This document shows positions 41,495 through 50,107 of a DNA stretch of 64,000 bases, one piece after another. A program made the position numbers and the translations under genes. The notes beneath the pieces were generated by a model. That model worked only from the letters and a program-made list of their open reading frames with translations. It did not search any database and was not told the origin of the DNA. Position 1 is the first letter of the stretch. Every line of letters begins with the position of its first letter. Origin of the DNA: Pseudoflavonifractor intestinihominis (GTDB lineage: Bacteria > Bacillota > Clostridia > Oscillospirales > Oscillospiraceae); NCBI RefSeq assembly GCF_040096055.1, contig NZ_JBBMFK010000001.1:186001-250000 (forward strand), in the 5' to 3' direction.

Positions 41495-42112
41495 ATGAAA
41501 TCCATGAAGAAGACCCAGATTTTCGTGCTCACCGCCATGCTGGCCGCCGTGGCCGGGGTGCTCATGTCCTTTGAGTTCCCCCTGCCCATGATGCCGCCCT
41601 TCTACAAGATCGACTTCAGCGACGTGCCCGCCATCATCGCCACCTTCCTGCTGGGTCCGGCGCCCGGACTGTTCATCGAGGTGGTGAAGATCCTCATCAA
41701 GCTCCTCACCGTGGGCACCACCACCATGTTTGTGGGCGAGTTTGCCAACCTGCTGGGCACTCTGCTCTTCATCCTGCCCCTGTGGGCCATCTTCAAGCGC
41801 ATGGGCGGCGACCGGAAGGCCGGCATCACCGCCCTGGCGGTGAGCCTGCCCATCCGCATCGCCTTCTCCTGCGTGCTCAACGCCTGCATCACCCTGCCCC
41901 TGTACGCCAAGGCCATGGGCATGCCCCTGAATGATGTGATCCTGGCCGTGGGGGCGGTGAACCCGCTGATCCAGAACCTGCCCCTGTTCCTGGTGCTGGC
42001 CACGGTGCCCTTCAATCTCATCAAGCTCCTGCTCAACTATGTGGTGGGCTTCCTGCTGTACGACCGCCTGAAGGCCACCAGCGTGGCCAAGAGAATCGAG
42101 GCAAAAGCATGA
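41495..42112 (+). CDS. ribU: Riboflavin ECF transporter S component RibU
   Basis: A 205-residue membrane protein with six predicted helices, the riboflavin-binding subunit of an ECF importer that would share a housekeeping EcfAAT not present nearby. Family features: IDFSDVPAIIATFLLGPAPG and the small-residue helix pattern of S components. Control by the FMN riboswitch 115 bases upstream makes the substrate assignment firm. AAGGGG lies 8 bases before the ATG (41495; 41504 is possible). It overlaps the creatininase-family gene by 4 bases (ATGA). Confidence 0.94.
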   Translation: MKSMKKTQIFVLTAMLAAVAGVLMSFEFPLPMMPPFYKIDFSDVPAIIATFLLGPAPGLFIEVVKILIKLLTVGTTTMFVGEFANLLGTLLFILPLWAIFKRMGGDRKAGITALAVSLPIRIAFSCVLNACITLPLYAKAMGMPLNDVILAVGAVNPLIQNLPLFLVLATVPFNLIKLLLNYVVGFLLYDRLKATSVAKRIEAKA

Positions 42113-42903
42113 TCCGGAATTACAGAGACCTGACCCGCCTGGAGATGGAACAGGTGGACAAGGAGAACACCATCATTCTCATCCCTGTGGGCGCTCTGGA
42201 GCAGCACGGCAACCAGGCCCCCCTGGGCACCGACGACATCATCGCCGAGGCCATGGTGGAGTACCTGGGCCGGGCGCTGGAGGAGGCGGGGGAGAAGGAC
42301 TTTCCCATTCTGGCCTTCCCCGTCATCCCGGTGGGCCTGAGCACCGAGCACCGCAACTTCTGCGGCTCGGTCACCCTGCGGCCGGACACCTACTACCACC
42401 TGCTCTACGACATCAGCGTCAGCCTGGCCCACCACGGATTCAAGAAGCTGGCCTTCCTGGTGTGCCACGGGGGCAACGCGCCCATCGTCCAGGTGCTCAG
42501 CCGGGAGCTGCGCAGCGAGCTGGGCATCTCCCCCTTCATCCTCTCCTCCGGCGCCTTCGGCCACCCGGACGTGCGGGCCACCGTGTCCGAGGGGAATGTC
42601 TACGACTTCCACGGCGGTGAGATGGAGACCTCCATGGTCATGGCGGTGGACCCCTCGCTGGTGAAACTGGAGACGGCGGAGGCCGGCATCCCCACCGCCT
42701 TTGTGGGCAACCAGACCCTGAAGACCGGGGGCAGCGTCACCATCGGCTGGGTGTCCGAGGACTGGAGGACCGCCGACGGCAAGCCCATCGGCATCGGCGG
42801 GGACCCCTCCGGTGCCACCGCGGAGAAGGGCCGCATCATCCTGGAGGCCAGCGCTAAGGTGCTGGTGCCCGGCCTGCGGGAGATCCGGGACTGGAAGGCC
42901 TGA
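42109..42903 (+). CDS. Creatininase-family amidohydrolase in the riboflavin operon
   Basis: A 264-residue protein of the creatininase superfamily, zinc-dependent amide and formamide hydrolases. Metal-binding motifs: VGALEQHGNQAPLGTD near 28-43 (Glu, His, Asp ligands), VCHGGNAP near 120 and DFHGGEMETSMVM near 165. Known relatives include creatinine amidohydrolase and archaeal ArfB, the formamide hydrolase of riboflavin synthesis. It overlaps ribU (ATGA) under the same FMN riboswitch, so a role in flavin salvage or a flavin-precursor deformylation is a reasonable inference. The substrate is unproven. Confidence 0.88.
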   Translation: MIRNYRDLTRLEMEQVDKENTIILIPVGALEQHGNQAPLGTDDIIAEAMVEYLGRALEEAGEKDFPILAFPVIPVGLSTEHRNFCGSVTLRPDTYYHLLYDISVSLAHHGFKKLAFLVCHGGNAPIVQVLSRELRSELGISPFILSSGAFGHPDVRATVSEGNVYDFHGGEMETSMVMAVDPSLVKLETAEAGIPTAFVGNQTLKTGGSVTIGWVSEDWRTADGKPIGIGGDPSGATAEKGRIILEASAKVLVPGLREIRDWKA

Positions 42904-42926
42904 GCAGCCGGAAAAGACAATAAGAG

Positions 42927-42961
42927 AGCGCGCGCCGCAGATCTGCGGCGCGCGCTTTTTC
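42927..42961 (+). terminator. Terminator of the ribU operon
   Basis: AGCGCGCGCCGCAG (42927-42940), AT, CTGCGGCGCGCGCT (42943-42956), then TTTTT. A perfect 14-bp stem. Confidence 0.9.
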
Positions 42962-42989
42962 CTTTGGAAAGCCGGTTTTGATGGAAAAA

Positions 42990-43040
42990 TCAGTCGGGCT
43001 TGACGGTGAAGAGGAGCTGACCGGCCTTGACGTTGTCGGC
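42990..43040 (-). repeat. Duplicated 3' end of the pyruvate carboxylase gene
   Basis: On the minus strand this reads DNVKAGQLLFTVKPD-stop, the same as the end of pyc (43197-43247). Only three third-codon-position (synonymous) differences separate the copies over the shared 15 codons. The 156 bases between them (43041-43196) contain the hairpin CCCCGCAAAAC/GTTTTGCGGGG (43040-43063) and otherwise GC-rich sequence without a gene. Confidence 0.8.
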
Positions 43041-43196
43041 CCCGCAAAACAGGTTTTGCGGGGACCCCGGACTCCATTTCCCCGGGACGAGTGAATCGCC
43101 CCGGGGCAAGGCCGCCCCAGGGGCGGCGCTTGGACGCGCACAGCGCGGCGCGCCGGAGGCGCGGAGGGCGACGGACAGACCACAGGGGAGACGGGG

Positions 43197-46100
43197 TCAA
43201 TCGGGCTTGACGGTGAAGAGAAGCTGACCGGCTTTGACGTTGTCGCCCTCCTGAACATGGACGGCCTCCACGGTGCCCGCCAGACGGGCCACCACGCTGG
43301 TCTCCATCTTCATGGCCTCGATGATGCCCAGCACCTGGTTGGCCTCCACCCGGTCCCCGGGCTGGACGCTCACCTTGGACACCATACCGGGGATGGAGGC
43401 GCCCACCTGGCTCTTGTCCGACGGGTCGGCCAGGGTGACCTGGACGCCCTTCACCTCGGCGGTCCTGTCGGGCACCGCCACCTCGCGGCGCTGGCCGTTG
43501 AGCTCGAACTGGACGGTGCGGGTGCCGTCCTCGTTCAGGTCGCCCAGGCCCAGGTACTTGATGACCAGGGTCTTGCCCTCCTCGATGTTGATCTGGTTGG
43601 TCTCGCCCAGGGCCATGCCGTTGAAGAACACATGGCTGCCCATGCGGGCGATGTAGCCGTATTCGTTGCGGTGCTGCCGGTACTCCTCGTACACCTTGGG
43701 GTAGAGGCAGTAGGACAGCATGGCCCGCATGTTGATCTCGTCGCCGCCCATGAAGGGGCGCATCTTCTCCCGCACCGCGTCAAAGTCCACGGCGGGCAGC
43801 AGCTCGCCGGGCCGGCAGGTGATGGGCTTCTCGCCCTTGAGCACCACCCGCTGCAAATCCTCGGGGAAGCCCCAGGCCGGCTGTCCCATCATGCCCTTGA
43901 AATAGCTCACCACGCTGTCGGGGAAGGTGAGGGCCTCGCCCCGCTCCACGATGTTCTCCGGCGTCAGGTTGTTCTGCACCATGAAGATGGCCAGGTCGCC
44001 CACCATCTTGGAGGAGGGGGTCACCTTCACGATGTCGCCCAGCATGTCGTTGACGGTCTTGTACATCTCCTTGACCTCTTCGAACCGGTGGCCCAGGCCC
44101 AGGGAGATGACCTGGGGATACAGGTTGGTGTACTGGCCGCCGGGGATCTCGTAGCGGTAGATGTCGGTGGTGGGGTTCTTCAGGCCGTGGTCGAAGTTGT
44201 CATAGCGCAGGCGCACGTCGGCCCAGTAGTCGTCCAGCTTCTGGAGCCGCTGGAGGTCCAGGCCGGTGTCCCGCTCCGTGCCCTGGAGGGCGGCCACCAC
44301 CGCGTTCATGGAGGGCTGGCTGGTCAGGCTGGACATGGAGGCGATGGCGCAGTCCACGATATCCACACCCGCCTCGGCGGCCATGAGGTAGGCGGCCACC
44401 TGGTTGGCGGTGGTGTCGTGGGTGTGGAGGTGGATGGGCAGGCCCACCTCCTGCTTCAGGGTGGACACCAGCTTCTTGGCCGCGTAGGGCTTGAGCAGGC
44501 CGGACATGTCCTTGATGGCCAGCAGGTGGGCGCCCCGGCGCTCCAGCTCCTTGGCCAGGTTCACATAATACTGAAGGGTGTACTTGTCCCGCTTGGGGTC
44601 CAGGATGTCGCCGGTGTAGCAGATGGTGGCCTCGCAGAGCTTGTTCTCCTGGAGCACCTGGTCCATGGCCACCTCCATGCCGGGCACCCAGTTGAGGGAG
44701 TCGAAGATGCGGAACACGTCGATGCCGCTGCGGGCGGCCTCCTTCACGAACTCCCGGATCAGGTTGTCGGGGTAGTTGGTGTACCCCACCGCGTTGGCGC
44801 CCCGGAGGAGCATCTGGAAGGGGATGTTGGGGATCTTCTTCCGCAGGGTGTCCAGCCGCTCCCAGGGGGACTCGTGGAGGAACCGGTAGGCCACGTCGAA
44901 GGTGGCGCCGCCCCACATCTCCAGGGAGAAGCAGTCGGCCAGGATCTCGCTGGTGCCGTCGGCCGCCAGACGCAGGTCCCGGGTGCGCACCCGGGTGGAC
45001 AGCAGGGACTGGTGGGCGTCCCGCATGGTGGTGTCGGTGATGAGCAGCTTCTTCTGGTCCAGCACCCACTGCTTCACCGCCTCGGGGCCCTCACGGTCCA
45101 GCATCTGCTTGAGCCCCTCGGGCCGGTTGCCGGTGACGGGCGGGAACCGGGGGATGTCGTACTGCTTGCGCTCGGCGGAGGGGTTGTCCACCTGGATCTG
45201 GGCGATGTACTTGAGCACCTTGGTGGCCCGGTCCCGGCCGATGTTGATGTCAAAGAGCTCGGGGGTCTCGTCGATGAACTTGGTGTGGCACTGGCCGGCC
45301 TGGAAGGCGGGGTGGGTGAGGATGTTGGTGATAAAGGGGATGTTGGTCTTCACGCCTCGGACGTGCTCCTCGCTGACGGCCCGCACCGCCTTGTGGCAGG
45401 TGCCCACAAAGGTGTTGTCCCAGGCGGTGACCTTGACCAGCAGGGAGTCGTAATAGGGGGAGATGACCGCGCCGGTGTAGGCGTTGCCGCCGTCCAGCCG
45501 GACGCCGAAGCCGCCGCTGGACCGGTAGGCGGTAATCTTGCCTGTGTCGGGGGCGAAGTTGTTGGCCGGGTCCTCGGTGGTCACCCGGCACTGGATGGCG
45601 TAGCCGCTGATGTGCACGTCCTCCTGTTTGGTCAGGCCGATGCGGGGGTCGGACAGAGGGCAGCCCTCGGCGATGAGGATCTGGGCCCGCACCAGGTCCA
45701 CGCCGGTGACCATCTCGGTGACCGTGTGCTCCACCTGGATCCGGGGGTTCATCTCAATGAAGTAGTGGTTGCCGTCCTTGTCCACCAGGAACTCCACGGT
45801 GCCCGCGTTGACGTAGCCCACATACTTGGCCACCTTCACCGCGTCGGCGTGGAGCTTGTCCCGGATCTCCTGGGGCACGCTCCAGGCGGGGGCGTACTCC
45901 ACCACCTTCTGGTACCGGCGCTGGAGAGAGCAGTCCCGCTCTCCCAGGTGCATCACGTTGCCGTACTGGTCGCCCAGGATCTGCACCTCGATGTGCTTGG
46001 GCTCTACCAGGTACTTCTCGATGAAGATGTCCTCGCTGCCGAAGGCCTTCCGGGCCTCGTTGCGCACCAGCTCAAAGGCGGGGGCCACCTCCTCCGGCGT

Positions 46101-46640
46101 GTCGCACCGGCGCATGCCGCGGCCGCCGCCGCCGGCGGCGGCCTTCAGAATGATGGGGAAGCCGTAGGAAACGGCCTTCTCCAGGGCCTCGTCCGCGTCC
46201 TTCAGGGGGCGATCGGAGCCGGGGATGGTGGGCACGCCGCAGGCGATGGCCGTGGCTTTGGCGGCCAGCTTGTCGCCCATGCGGGAGAGCACCTCGGAGG
46301 AGGGGCCGATGAACTTGATGCCCTCGGCCTCACAGGCCCGGGCGAAGTCCGGGTTCTCGGACAGGAAGCCGTAGCCCGGGTGGATGGCGTCCACCTTCCG
46401 CCGCTTGGCCAGGTCGATGATGGCGGGAATGTCCAGATAGGCCCCCAGGGGGGACTTGTTGTGGCCGATCAGATAGGCCTCGTCGGCCCGGGTGCGGAAC
46501 AGACTGTTGATGTCCTCGTGGGAGTACATGGCCACGGTGTGGAGCCCCAGGTCGTAGCAGGCGCGAAACACCCGGATGGCGATCTCGCCCCGGTTGGCCA
46601 CCAGTACCTTGTTGAATATACGCTCTGTCACGTGCTTCAT
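43197..46640 (-). CDS. pyc: Pyruvate carboxylase
   Basis: A 1147-residue biotin enzyme that carboxylates pyruvate to oxaloacetate using ATP and bicarbonate. Biotin carboxylase domain (about 1-455): starts IFNKVLVANRGEIAIRVFRA, ATP loop KAAAGGGGRGMRR, EMNPRIQVEHTVTE. Carboxyltransferase domain (about 530-800): DTTMRDAHQSLLSTRVRT and the metal-binding LHTHDTTANQ. An allosteric/tetramerisation linker follows, then a biotin carrier domain (about 1075-1147) with the biotinylated Lys in EAMKMETSV. Full length for the family. Monocistronic, with a strong upstream promoter and a duplicated 3' end just downstream. Confidence 0.97.
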   Translation of the reverse strand: MKHVTERIFNKVLVANRGEIAIRVFRACYDLGLHTVAMYSHEDINSLFRTRADEAYLIGHNKSPLGAYLDIPAIIDLAKRRKVDAIHPGYGFLSENPDFARACEAEGIKFIGPSSEVLSRMGDKLAAKATAIACGVPTIPGSDRPLKDADEALEKAVSYGFPIILKAAAGGGGRGMRRCDTPEEVAPAFELVRNEARKAFGSEDIFIEKYLVEPKHIEVQILGDQYGNVMHLGERDCSLQRRYQKVVEYAPAWSVPQEIRDKLHADAVKVAKYVGYVNAGTVEFLVDKDGNHYFIEMNPRIQVEHTVTEMVTGVDLVRAQILIAEGCPLSDPRIGLTKQEDVHISGYAIQCRVTTEDPANNFAPDTGKITAYRSSGGFGVRLDGGNAYTGAVISPYYDSLLVKVTAWDNTFVGTCHKAVRAVSEEHVRGVKTNIPFITNILTHPAFQAGQCHTKFIDETPELFDINIGRDRATKVLKYIAQIQVDNPSAERKQYDIPRFPPVTGNRPEGLKQMLDREGPEAVKQWVLDQKKLLITDTTMRDAHQSLLSTRVRTRDLRLAADGTSEILADCFSLEMWGGATFDVAYRFLHESPWERLDTLRKKIPNIPFQMLLRGANAVGYTNYPDNLIREFVKEAARSGIDVFRIFDSLNWVPGMEVAMDQVLQENKLCEATICYTGDILDPKRDKYTLQYYVNLAKELERRGAHLLAIKDMSGLLKPYAAKKLVSTLKQEVGLPIHLHTHDTTANQVAAYLMAAEAGVDIVDCAIASMSSLTSQPSMNAVVAALQGTERDTGLDLQRLQKLDDYWADVRLRYDNFDHGLKNPTTDIYRYEIPGGQYTNLYPQVISLGLGHRFEEVKEMYKTVNDMLGDIVKVTPSSKMVGDLAIFMVQNNLTPENIVERGEALTFPDSVVSYFKGMMGQPAWGFPEDLQRVVLKGEKPITCRPGELLPAVDFDAVREKMRPFMGGDEINMRAMLSYCLYPKVYEEYRQHRNEYGYIARMGSHVFFNGMALGETNQINIEEGKTLVIKYLGLGDLNEDGTRTVQFELNGQRREVAVPDRTAEVKGVQVTLADPSDKSQVGASIPGMVSKVSVQPGDRVEANQVLGIIEAMKMETSVVARLAGTVEAVHVQEGDNVKAGQLLFTVKPD

Positions 46641-46721
46641 CCTTTCTTCCCACGGCGGCTGCGGCCCGGAGGAAAGGCCGCCGCGCTCCGCGGATTCAGT
46701 CAGACTGATGTGTTAAAGTCC

Positions 46722-46750
46722 ATTATACAGACTGCAATCTGATTTTGCAA
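46722..46750 (-). promoter_or_regulatory. Promoter of pyc
   Basis: On the minus strand TTGCAA (46745-46750), 17 bases, TATAAT (46722-46727). The rest of the 46751-47000 interval is AT-rich; apart from a small TGCTCT/AGAGCA hairpin near 46763-46785 I see no feature in it. Confidence 0.85.
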
Positions 46751-47000
46751 TGAAATTTATTGTGCTCTGCAAAAAAAGAGCAGAATACCAAAAGTCGAGA
46801 GAAAAAACAATAAAAAATGAAAGAAACGTATACTTCTTCTGCAAAAACAGCTAAGGGAGACGGTAAAAGGGAACGGGCGGTGCGGCGAGCGGGAAGGAGG
46901 GACTTAATCCGGGCTGCCGGATGGTAAGGCGGAGAAAAGGAGGAAAGTAGAGGAAAATGAGAAGTTAAGGCGATTCTTAACATCAGAAGGCCGGGAACGC

Positions 47001-47029
47001 TTGTTTGGCCGCCTGTTTTATGGTAGACT
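47001..47029 (+). promoter_or_regulatory. Promoter of recG
   Basis: TTGTTT (47001-47006), 17 bases, TAGACT (47024-47029), about 30 bases before the GTG start. The promoter lying here argues against a recG start upstream of 47030. Confidence 0.65.
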
Positions 47030-47060
47030 AGGCCTCACAGACTGGAAAGGGGGGAGTACC

Positions 47061-49151
47061 GTGGCGCTGACGCTGGAGAGCGGCCTGAAGGAGCTGCCGG
47101 GTATCGGGGACGCCCGGGCCGCCAGGCTGGCCAAGCTGGGTCTGGCCACTGTGGAGAATCTGCTGGGGTACTACCCCCGCAGCTACGAGGACCGGACCAA
47201 AATCTCCACCATTGACGGCGCACCAGAGGAACAGCCGGTGTGCGTGGCGGCCTTTGTGGCGGAGACGCCCCGGGTGTCCCACATCCGCAAGGGGCTGGAG
47301 CTGGTGAAGGTGAAGGTGGCCGACGAGACGGCGGTGATGACCGTCACCTTTTTCAACCAGGCCTATGTCCGGGATGCCCTGCGCCAGGGGGAGAGCTACA
47401 TCTTCTACGGCAAAGTGGAGCGGCAGGGCAGGCAGCGGCAGATGACCAACCCGGTCTTCGAGCGGGAGGGGGCCGCCCGGTTCACCGGCTGCATCATGCC
47501 GGTCTACCCCCTGACGGCGGGCATCTCCAACAACCTGCTGGCCGGGCTGGCCCGGCGGTGCGTGGACGCTTGCGCCGGGCAGGTGCCCGAGCTGCTGCCC
47601 GAGGAGGTGCGCCTGGCCCACAGCCTGGCTCAGGTGGAGTTCTCCTGCCGGAACATCCACTTCCCCGAGAGCTGGGAGTCCCTGGAGATCGCCCGGCGGC
47701 GGCTGATCTTTGAGGAGTTTTTTCTCCTGTCCTGCGGCATGGCCCTGCTGCGCACCGGCCGGGACCGGGGCGCCGGTCCGGCGGTGGAGAACCGGGATCT
47801 GGCCCCCTTCCTGTCCCTGCTGCCCTTCTCCTTCACCGGCGCCCAGCGCCGCACCGTGGACGAGGCGGCGGCGGATATGGCCTCGGGACGGCCCATGAAC
47901 CGGCTGGTCCAGGGGGACGTGGGCTCGGGCAAGACGGCGGTGGCCGCCGCCTGCGCCTGGCTGGCCTGGCGCAGCGGCTGGCAGAGCGCCCTTATGGCCC
48001 CCACCGAAATTCTGGCCGAACAGCACTTCCGCTCCCTGTCCGCCCTGCTGTCCCCCGCCGGGATGAAGGTGGGGCTGCTCACCGGCAGCATGAGGGCCGC
48101 CGAAAAGCGGAAGGCAAAGGCGGCCCTGGCGGCGGGTGAGGTGGACCTGATGGTGGGCACCCACGCCCTGCTGAGCGAGGGCGTGGAATTCCACAAGCTG
48201 GGGCTGGTCATCACCGACGAGCAGCACCGCTTCGGCGTGGCCCAAAGAGCTGCCCTGGCGGCCAAGGCGGACGGCGGTTTGCGGCCCCATGTTCTGGTCA
48301 TGTCCGCCACCCCCATTCCCCGCACTCTGGCCCTCATCGTGTACGGCGATCTGGACGTGTCGGTCATCGACGAGCTGCCCCCCGGCCGTACACCGGTGGA
48401 GACCTTTGTGGTGGGGGAGGACAAGCGGCAGCGGATGTACGGCTTTGTGCGCAAGCTGGTGGCTGAGGGCCGCCAGGCCTATATCGTCTGTCCCGCAGTA
48501 GAGGAGAACGAGAGCCCCGAGGGGGAGGACGCCTCCGGCGGCCTGGCCGACCTGAAGGCGGTGACATCCTACGCCGAGACCCTGAAAACCCAGGTGTTCC
48601 CCGACCTGCGGGTGGCCTTTGTCCACGGCAAGATGAAGCCAAAGGACAAGGACGCGGTCATGTCCGCCTTTTCCGCCGGGGACATCGACGTGCTGGTGTC
48701 CACCACCGTCATCGAGGTAGGGGTGGACGTGCCCAACGCGGCGCTGATGATCGTGGAGAACGCGGAGCGCTTCGGCCTGAGCCAGCTCCACCAGCTCCGT
48801 GGCCGGGTGGGCCGGGGCAAGCACAAGTCCTACTGCGTGCTTATGACCGCCACCCACAGCCAGGACAGCCGGGCGCGGCTGAAGGTGCTGGCCTCTACCA
48901 CCGACGGCTTTAAAATCGCCGAAGAGGACCTGAAGCTCCGTGGCCCCGGCGACTTCTTCGGCTCCCGGCAGCACGGACTGCCCCAGCTCCACATTGCAGA
49001 CCTAGCGGGGGACGTGCGGCTGCTCAAGGAGGCCCAGCAGGCGGCCCAGGAGCTGCTGGAGGCCGACCCGGGGCTGGAGCGGCGGAAGCACCGGCCCCTG
49101 CTGGAACGGGTGAAGCGGATGTTCAGCGACAACCCGGATATTTTCAACTGA
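47061..49151 (+). CDS. recG: ATP-dependent DNA helicase RecG
   Basis: A 696-residue helicase that remodels stalled replication forks and branched DNA. The wedge domain occupies the N-terminal third (LPGIGDARAARLAKLGLATV near 10-30, then an OB-like part). Helicase motifs: Walker A GDVGSGKT, ALMAPTEILAEQH, DEQHRFG (motif II), SATPIPRTL and VGRGKHKSY near the C-terminal helicase domain. The GTG at 47061 is chosen because GGGGGGAG precedes it and the promoter overlaps any longer version. Confidence 0.96.
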   Translation: MALTLESGLKELPGIGDARAARLAKLGLATVENLLGYYPRSYEDRTKISTIDGAPEEQPVCVAAFVAETPRVSHIRKGLELVKVKVADETAVMTVTFFNQAYVRDALRQGESYIFYGKVERQGRQRQMTNPVFEREGAARFTGCIMPVYPLTAGISNNLLAGLARRCVDACAGQVPELLPEEVRLAHSLAQVEFSCRNIHFPESWESLEIARRRLIFEEFFLLSCGMALLRTGRDRGAGPAVENRDLAPFLSLLPFSFTGAQRRTVDEAAADMASGRPMNRLVQGDVGSGKTAVAAACAWLAWRSGWQSALMAPTEILAEQHFRSLSALLSPAGMKVGLLTGSMRAAEKRKAKAALAAGEVDLMVGTHALLSEGVEFHKLGLVITDEQHRFGVAQRAALAAKADGGLRPHVLVMSATPIPRTLALIVYGDLDVSVIDELPPGRTPVETFVVGEDKRQRMYGFVRKLVAEGRQAYIVCPAVEENESPEGEDASGGLADLKAVTSYAETLKTQVFPDLRVAFVHGKMKPKDKDAVMSAFSAGDIDVLVSTTVIEVGVDVPNAALMIVENAERFGLSQLHQLRGRVGRGKHKSYCVLMTATHSQDSRARLKVLASTTDGFKIAEEDLKLRGPGDFFGSRQHGLPQLHIADLAGDVRLLKEAQQAAQELLEADPGLERRKHRPLLERVKRMFSDNPDIFN

Positions 49152-49178
49152 CAGATACAGATAGAAAGGAAGGGTAAG

Positions 49179-49628
49179 ATGCTTACCATCAGACCCATGG
49201 CGCCCGGAGACCGGGACGCCGTTATGGCCATGGTGACGGACTTCTACCACAGCTCCGCCGTGGAGCATCAGGTGGACCCTGCCACTCTGGAGCGCTCCTT
49301 CTGGGACGCGGCAGACCCGGAGCAGCCCCTCATCGAGGGATTGCTGCTGCTGGAGGGGGACACGCCGGTGGGGTACTGCTACCTGACCTGGAACTACGCC
49401 TCGGAGATCGGGGGAAAGGTGCTCATCTTCGACGAGCTGTACTTCAAAGACAGCTGCCGGGGCAAGGGCTACGGCAGCCAGGTGTTCCGCCAGGTGATGG
49501 CGGCCCACCCCGAGTGCCGCCGGTTCCGGCTGGAGGTCACTCCCGCTAACCAGGGCGCAGCCCGGCTCTACGAGCGGCTGGGCTTCCGCTTTTTGCAGTA
49601 CGACCAGATGGTACTGGATCAAGAATAA
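49179..49628 (+). CDS. GNAT-family N-acetyltransferase
   Basis: A 149-residue acetyltransferase. It begins MLTIRPMAPGDRDAVMAMV and has the acetyl-CoA pyrophosphate-binding motif SCRGKGYGSQVFRQVM near 92-107, with the LEVTPANQGAARLYERLGF segment near the C-terminus. The substrate is unknown. It lies 27 bases after recG with a good ribosome-binding site (AAAGGAAGG). Confidence 0.9.
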   Translation: MLTIRPMAPGDRDAVMAMVTDFYHSSAVEHQVDPATLERSFWDAADPEQPLIEGLLLLEGDTPVGYCYLTWNYASEIGGKVLIFDELYFKDSCRGKGYGSQVFRQVMAAHPECRRFRLEVTPANQGAARLYERLGFRFLQYDQMVLDQE

Positions 49629-49659
49629 ATTCCATACACAGAAAACGAGGGAAACAATC

Positions 49660-50040
49660 ATGACGAAACAGGAACAGGTGAACGCCCTCCGGGCGGACAC
49701 CACGGTACACTACAACTGCTGCCAGTCCGTGCTCATCCCCTTTGCCCGGGAGTGCGGCCTGAGCCCCGAGACGGCCAACGCCCTGGGCAGCAACTTCGGC
49801 TCCGGTATGCGCCGGGGCGCCACCTGCGGCGCGGTCACCGGCGCGCTGATGGTGCTGGGCATGACCGGCAAGGACGCCGCTGCCGCCAAGGCCCTGACCG
49901 ATGCCTTCAAGGCCAAGAACGGCTGCCTGGACTGCGCCCAGCTGCTGGCCGACGCCGCCAAGCGGGGCGAGGCCCGCAAGCCCCACTGCGACCGCATGGT
50001 CCGCGAGGCGGTGGAGCTGCTGGAGGAGCTGGAGAAGTAA
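49660..50040 (+). CDS. C_GCAxxG_C_C family redox-type protein
   Basis: A 126-residue cysteine-rich protein. Conserved cysteines appear in NCCQSVLIPFARECG, MRRGATCGAVTGALMVLG and NGCLDCAQLL, with a last one near PHCDRM. The family is thought to be redox-active or metal-binding; its partners are unknown. It follows the acetyltransferase gene by 31 bases and precedes a strong terminator. Confidence 0.88.
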   Translation: MTKQEQVNALRADTTVHYNCCQSVLIPFARECGLSPETANALGSNFGSGMRRGATCGAVTGALMVLGMTGKDAAAAKALTDAFKAKNGCLDCAQLLADAAKRGEARKPHCDRMVREAVELLEELEK

Positions 50041-50055
50041 GCTGATTTTATCCAC

Positions 50056-50104
50056 AAAAATCCCGCCGGGTGTGGAAAATTCCACGCCCGGCGGGATTTT
50101 TTAT
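50056..50104. terminator. Bidirectional terminator between convergent genes
   Basis: AAAAATCCCGCCGGG (from 50056) and CCCGGCGGGATTTTTT (to 50104), with an inner GTGGAAAATTCCAC hairpin. A and T tracts flank both sides. Confidence 0.9.
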
Positions 50105-50107
50105 AGT

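Noticed and set aside
43257..46742. Plus-strand open frame of 1161 codons opposite pyc
   Set aside because: Repetitive composition typical of the antisense frame of a GC-rich gene; the minus strand has full pyruvate carboxylase motifs.
47001..47060. Upstream start of RecG at 47001
   Set aside because: The promoter boxes TTGTTT and TAGACT lie inside this extension, and the GTG at 47061 has a strong ribosome-binding site.
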